A stretch of 8,293 nt of DNA, taken from Devosia sp. (GTDB lineage: Bacteria; Pseudomonadota; Alphaproteobacteria; Rhizobiales; Devosiaceae). The DNA is taken from assembly GCA_025352765.1 (NCBI GenBank), contig JANXSI010000530.1, positions 1 through 8,293 of the forward strand, in the 5' to 3' direction. This document shows, one piece after another, positions 5,868-8,293 of this stretch (the stretch's first letter is position 1; each line of letters starts with the position of its first letter). A program made the translations under genes and the position numbers. The notes beneath the pieces are model-generated. The model saw only the letters and a list, made by a program, of their open reading frames with translations. It was not told where the DNA came from and searched no databases.

Positions 5868-6886
5868 GGCACGCCGTATTCACCAGCGCATCGTTCGCCT
5901 ACCTGGATAGGGCACGTGTGCTGTTTCAAACGCTCAGAGAGTTTCATTCAGACTGGGAGATCTGGCTGTGCTTGGTCGATGATGAGCCTGAGGGTTTCAA
6001 GTTCGACCCGAGCGAGGAACAGATCGACTATGTCGTTCGGGCGAGCGAACTCGGCATTGAGAACTATCGCTCATGGGCCTTTCAACACGATGTGGTGGAG
6101 CTTTGTACCGCGGTGAAGGGCGCCATGGCGAGCCGCCTCCTCGACGACGGCGTCGACAGGCTCGTCTACCTCGACCCGGACATTGCACTCTTCAGTCCTT
6201 TGAGCGAGCTTGATTCGCTCCTTGAGCAGCACTCCGCTGTCCTTACGCCACATCAACTGCATCCGGACCGATCACGGGAGACGATCCTTGACAACGAGAT
6301 CGGGTCGTTGAAGTTTGGCATCTACAACTTAGGCTTTTTGGCCATATCAAATGGCAAAGAAGGGCGCGCTTTGGCGCATTGGTGGCGCGACCGTCTCTTG
6401 TCGTTCTGTTTCGACGACGTGCCCAATGGGCTGTTCACTGACCAAAAGTGGTTCAATCATGTGCCTGTGTTCTTTCCTTCGGTCGGGACGATTCGTCATC
6501 CGGGGTACAACGTCGCCAGCTGGAATCTATCGCGCCGGGCAATCGCTATAGACCGACAGGGCGGGATTACGGCCGGCGGCAGCCCGCTTCGGTTCTTTCA
6601 CTTCACCAAGGCGTCTAGCGTTGGAGAGCAAATGCTGGAGCGATATTCCAATGGACGCTTGGATATCTTTGAACTTCTCGAATGGTATCGACGGCAACTG
6701 AGGAAGCATGCCGTCGAGGGGCTCCCGAAGAAGTGGTGGTCAATGAACAGCTATGACGACGGCCGGCCCATCTCCCAAGCTGATCGATTTGCCCATCGTC
6801 AAGCGCTGCTCGAAGGTCTCTCGCTCGCCGATCCCTTCGCATCGCCTCGCGCCGTTACCGAGCTTTACGCGCGATCCAGAACCTAA
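5864..6886 (+). CDS. GT8-like (GT-A fold) glycosyltransferase with DxD motif
   Basis: The protein has 340 residues. It starts RHAVFTSASFAYLDRARVL, as in GT-A enzymes where the first strand is followed by a nucleotide-binding helix. VDRLVYLDPDIALFSPL (97-113) contains the DxD metal/UDP-sugar motif D104-P-D106. Later conserved blocks are FGIYNLGFLAI (151-161), FTDQKWFNHVPVFFP (191-205) and HPGYNVASWNLSRR (212-225), then the FFHFTK region (244-249) that often supplies a late metal-ligand histidine. This block set is typical of bacterial GT8-like enzymes from polysaccharide loci. The ATG at 5864 overlaps the previous stop (ATGA) and has GGAGG at 5852-5856; the in-frame ATG at 5684 lies inside the upstream gene and is unlikely to be used. 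No membrane segment is evident, so it is probably cytoplasmic. It is the last gene of the three-gene operon, 27 bases from the stop of a convergent gene. Sugar specificity cannot be predicted. Confidence 0.87.
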   Translation: MRHAVFTSASFAYLDRARVLFQTLREFHSDWEIWLCLVDDEPEGFKFDPSEEQIDYVVRASELGIENYRSWAFQHDVVELCTAVKGAMASRLLDDGVDRLVYLDPDIALFSPLSELDSLLEQHSAVLTPHQLHPDRSRETILDNEIGSLKFGIYNLGFLAISNGKEGRALAHWWRDRLLSFCFDDVPNGLFTDQKWFNHVPVFFPSVGTIRHPGYNVASWNLSRRAIAIDRQGGITAGGSPLRFFHFTKASSVGEQMLERYSNGRLDIFELLEWYRRQLRKHAVEGLPKKWWSMNSYDDGRPISQADRFAHRQALLEGLSLADPFASPRAVTELYARSRT

Positions 6887-6913
6887 CCTCTCCTTGAAGC
6901 GACACTTCGCGCC

Positions 6914-7645
6914 CTACTCAGGCTTCCTGAAGAGACAAACGATCTGAAAAGTTCGTAGTGCATCCTCATTGTAGGATTCGAGAAGGTACCGAGGGACGGC
7001 CATGTCCTTGCGATCAATCTGGACGCGCAGTTGCTCGAGCCCAGCTCTAGAGAGACGATCAAGAAGTTCGTTAGGTGTGACGCGGTTCAGCGCCCGATAC
7101 ATTGACCATAGAGCATGAACCACATCTCGTGATTGCTCTGACGCTTCAAGCTCTTCCTGAACCTCATCCATTTGCTTAGTGAGATGCTCCCAGTTATCGT
7201 AGCCTATCGACCACAAGTGCGAGCCTTCGGGAGAAAAGTAGAGCGGTGATATCTGCAGAAAGAACACGCCCCCGGGATTCATCGCTTCCACCAACTGTTC
7301 GAGGGTGTCCTGCAGCATGCCCCTTCGAACATGTTCGAAGACAGACCAGCTATAGATCAGGTCGAACCCGGTTGAAGAACCGATTTGGCCGGGAAGTATC
7401 TCCTCGAAGGTAACGGACTTAGGTAGTTCACGTCCGATTAGCCCGACGCAACCATCCGCCTCTTGGTTGATATCTACCCCATGCATGACGGCAAGTTGGT
7501 GTTTTGTAGCCATACCAGCAGCGGTGACGCCGAACCCGCATCCGAAATCTAGAACACGCTTTCCGCGAAGTTCAATGAACGGCTCAACCCAACTGGTGAT
7601 GATGGACGGCAACGCTACGAACTTTACAGTATCGCCCTCGTTCAA
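6914..7645 (-). CDS. Class I SAM-dependent methyltransferase, TTG start
   Basis: The protein has 243 residues. RVLDFGCGFGV (30-40) is the SAM-binding motif I, HGVDIN (55-60) holds the acidic ribose-binding position (D58), FDLIYSWSVFEHV (94-106) is the motif II/post-II region of Methyltransf_11/23-type enzymes, and AMNPGGVFFLQI (121-132) is the following strand. The later segment (about 140-243: GSHLW, then a charged helix at 155-175) is less conserved and probably recognises substrate. It is transcribed toward the glycosyltransferase operon and ends 27 bases from its last stop, with no clear terminator between. No ATG is available near the N-terminus; TTG at 7645-7643 is preceded on its own strand by GAGAGG and a short spacer, so TTG initiation is well supported. 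Context suggests methylation of a sugar, lipid or other small substrate of the same glycan pathway. It is unrelated in motif detail to the FkbM enzyme upstream, so two different methylations may occur. Confidence 0.85.
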   Translation of the reverse strand: MNEGDTVKFVALPSIITSWVEPFIELRGKRVLDFGCGFGVTAAGMATKHQLAVMHGVDINQEADGCVGLIGRELPKSVTFEEILPGQIGSSTGFDLIYSWSVFEHVRRGMLQDTLEQLVEAMNPGGVFFLQISPLYFSPEGSHLWSIGYDNWEHLTKQMDEVQEELEASEQSRDVVHALWSMYRALNRVTPNELLDRLSRAGLEQLRVQIDRKDMAVPRYLLESYNEDALRTFQIVCLFRKPE

Positions 7646-7892
7646 TTCTTACCTCTCTTCAAACTGACGAGCTAGGATAGCACCAAAGCTGAAGTGCTCG
7701 CTACCCGGCTCTCGCTCGCCGCGTCGTCGGTCAGCCGCGTGCCCGAACCATGACCTGCGTACTTTTGAAATGATCGCAGAGACGACGCTGCATCGGCCGG
7801 GTGGACGCGGCCTGTTTTTCCGGAAGGTCCGAATTTACTTAAAGCTGCAGTTTCATCAGCTTCGCGCGAGGTTCGCCGAGGATGTTGATTGC

Positions 7893-7942
7893 CACTGAGA
7901 TCTGACTCTTCAGGGGCATAAGTTTTCACTGAGATTTGATCC
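7893..7942 (+). repeat. Pair of IS21 subterminal repeats
   Basis: Two 16-base copies at 7893-7908 and 7927-7942 share CACTGAGAT and a TGA-TC core, differing at three positions. In IS21 elements such repeats are bound by the IstA transposase to assemble the ends. Their order and position upstream of istA fit a left terminus. Confidence 0.75.
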
Positions 7943-7995
7943 ATGTTTTGATCGTTCCGCTGGCTGTTGGGTCGGGGGAACTTGGAGTGATCGAC

Positions 7996-8293
7996 ATGGC
8001 GTTATTGAGCGTAATCCGGCGTTGGCATTTCCGTGAAGGAGTGCCTATCCGGGAGATCGAGCGGCGCACGGGACTGTCGCGCAACACGATCCGGAAGTAC
8101 CTGCGGGCTGACACGGTGGAACCCAGGTTCAGGGTTCCTGCGCGGCCCAGCGAGCTCGACCCGTTTGCGCAAAAGCTCGCGGACTGGCTGCGCGTGGAAG
8201 CCGGTAAATCGCGCAAGCAGCGGCGCACAGCCAAGCAGATGCACGCCGATCTGGTGGTGCTGGGCTATGAGGGGTCGTATGAGCGCGTTGCAG
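7996..8293 (+). CDS. istA: IS21-family transposase IstA, N-terminal part
   Basis: The first 99 residues are visible and the frame remains open at the window edge. They contain the IstA N-terminal helix-turn-helix: REIERRTGLSRNTIRKYLRA (19-38), followed by the KSRKQRRTAKQMHADLVVLG region (71-90), both characteristic of the family. The DDE catalytic domain lies beyond the window. IstA makes the DNA strand cuts and joins in transposition, helped by the ATPase IstB, which normally follows in a second frame. The ATG at 7996 has GGAG at 7984-7987, eight bases upstream. There is no sign of disruption in the visible part, so the element may be intact. Confidence 0.93.
   Translation, partial: MALLSVIRRWHFREGVPIREIERRTGLSRNTIRKYLRADTVEPRFRVPARPSELDPFAQKLADWLRVEAGKSRKQRRTAKQMHADLVVLGYEGSYERVA

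Larger units (their letters stand above)
7883..8293 (+). mobile_element. Left end of an IS21-family insertion sequence (partial)
   Basis: The proposed terminus is TGTTGATTGCCACTGAGAT beginning at 7883, in line with the TG...CA ends of IS21 elements. Two related subterminal repeats follow: CACTGAGATCTGACTC (7893-7908) and CACTGAGATTTGATCC (7927-7942), spaced 34 bases apart. IS21 members carry such multiple terminal repeats as transposase-binding sites. The istA gene starts at 7996 and the element runs off the right edge, so istB, the right end and the target-site duplication cannot be seen. The exact left boundary is an estimate. Confidence 0.85.

Noticed and set aside
7672..7944. Minus-strand open frame of 90 residues upstream of the methyltransferase.
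   Set aside because: It starts inside the IS21 end, has no recognisable domain or good ribosome-binding site, and looks like low-constraint sequence; the interval 7646-7882 is best left without a gene.

Overview
The window looks like an accessory region of an alphaproteobacterium, most likely Rhodobacteraceae. The best taxonomic clue is a photolyase that closely resembles Rhodobacter sphaeroides CryB and Agrobacterium PhrB. It is moderately high in GC, and the genes have good Shine-Dalgarno sequences and ATGA stop/start overlaps. This placement rests on remembered family features, not on a search.

Left part (1-2047): the C-terminal end of an unidentified upstream protein (2-133) is followed by about 230 bases without a gene that contain two inverted repeats. 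Then comes a small cysteine-rich DUF2256 protein (366-533), coupled by an ATGA overlap to an iron-sulfur (6-4)-type photolyase/cryptochrome (530-2047). Together these form a light-dependent DNA-repair unit.

Scar (about 2056-2817): directly after the photolyase lie an internal piece of dihydroorotase (pyrC) and, joined to it, the frameshifted C-terminal piece of an AMP-forming acyl-CoA synthetase. Both are dead gene debris, followed by about 150 bases with no recognised gene and a weak promoter candidate.

Glycan cassette (2818-7645): three plus-strand genes run head to tail with ATGA overlaps. They encode an FkbM-type methyltransferase with a long coiled-coil C-terminus, a GT4-type glycosyltransferase with an N-terminal tandem-repeat domain, and a GT8-like glycosyltransferase with a DxD motif. 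A convergent minus-strand SAM methyltransferase with a TTG start closes the block. The set suggests assembly and O-methylation of a surface polysaccharide or another glycan. No transporter, flippase or polymerase gene is inside the window.

Right end (7883-8293): the left end of an IS21-family insertion sequence, with two subterminal repeats and the first 99 codons of istA, runs off the window. The 237 bases between the methyltransferase start and the IS (7646-7882) hold no gene I can support.

The most interesting object is the FkbM-type protein. It combines a methyltransferase with an 18-residue tandem-repeat helix and a duplicated basic, tryptophan-containing tail. This is reminiscent of, but not demonstrably homologous to, the methyltransferase/coiled-coil molecular ruler WbdD. 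The 72-bp tail duplication also copies the ribosome-binding site and start codon region of the next gene.
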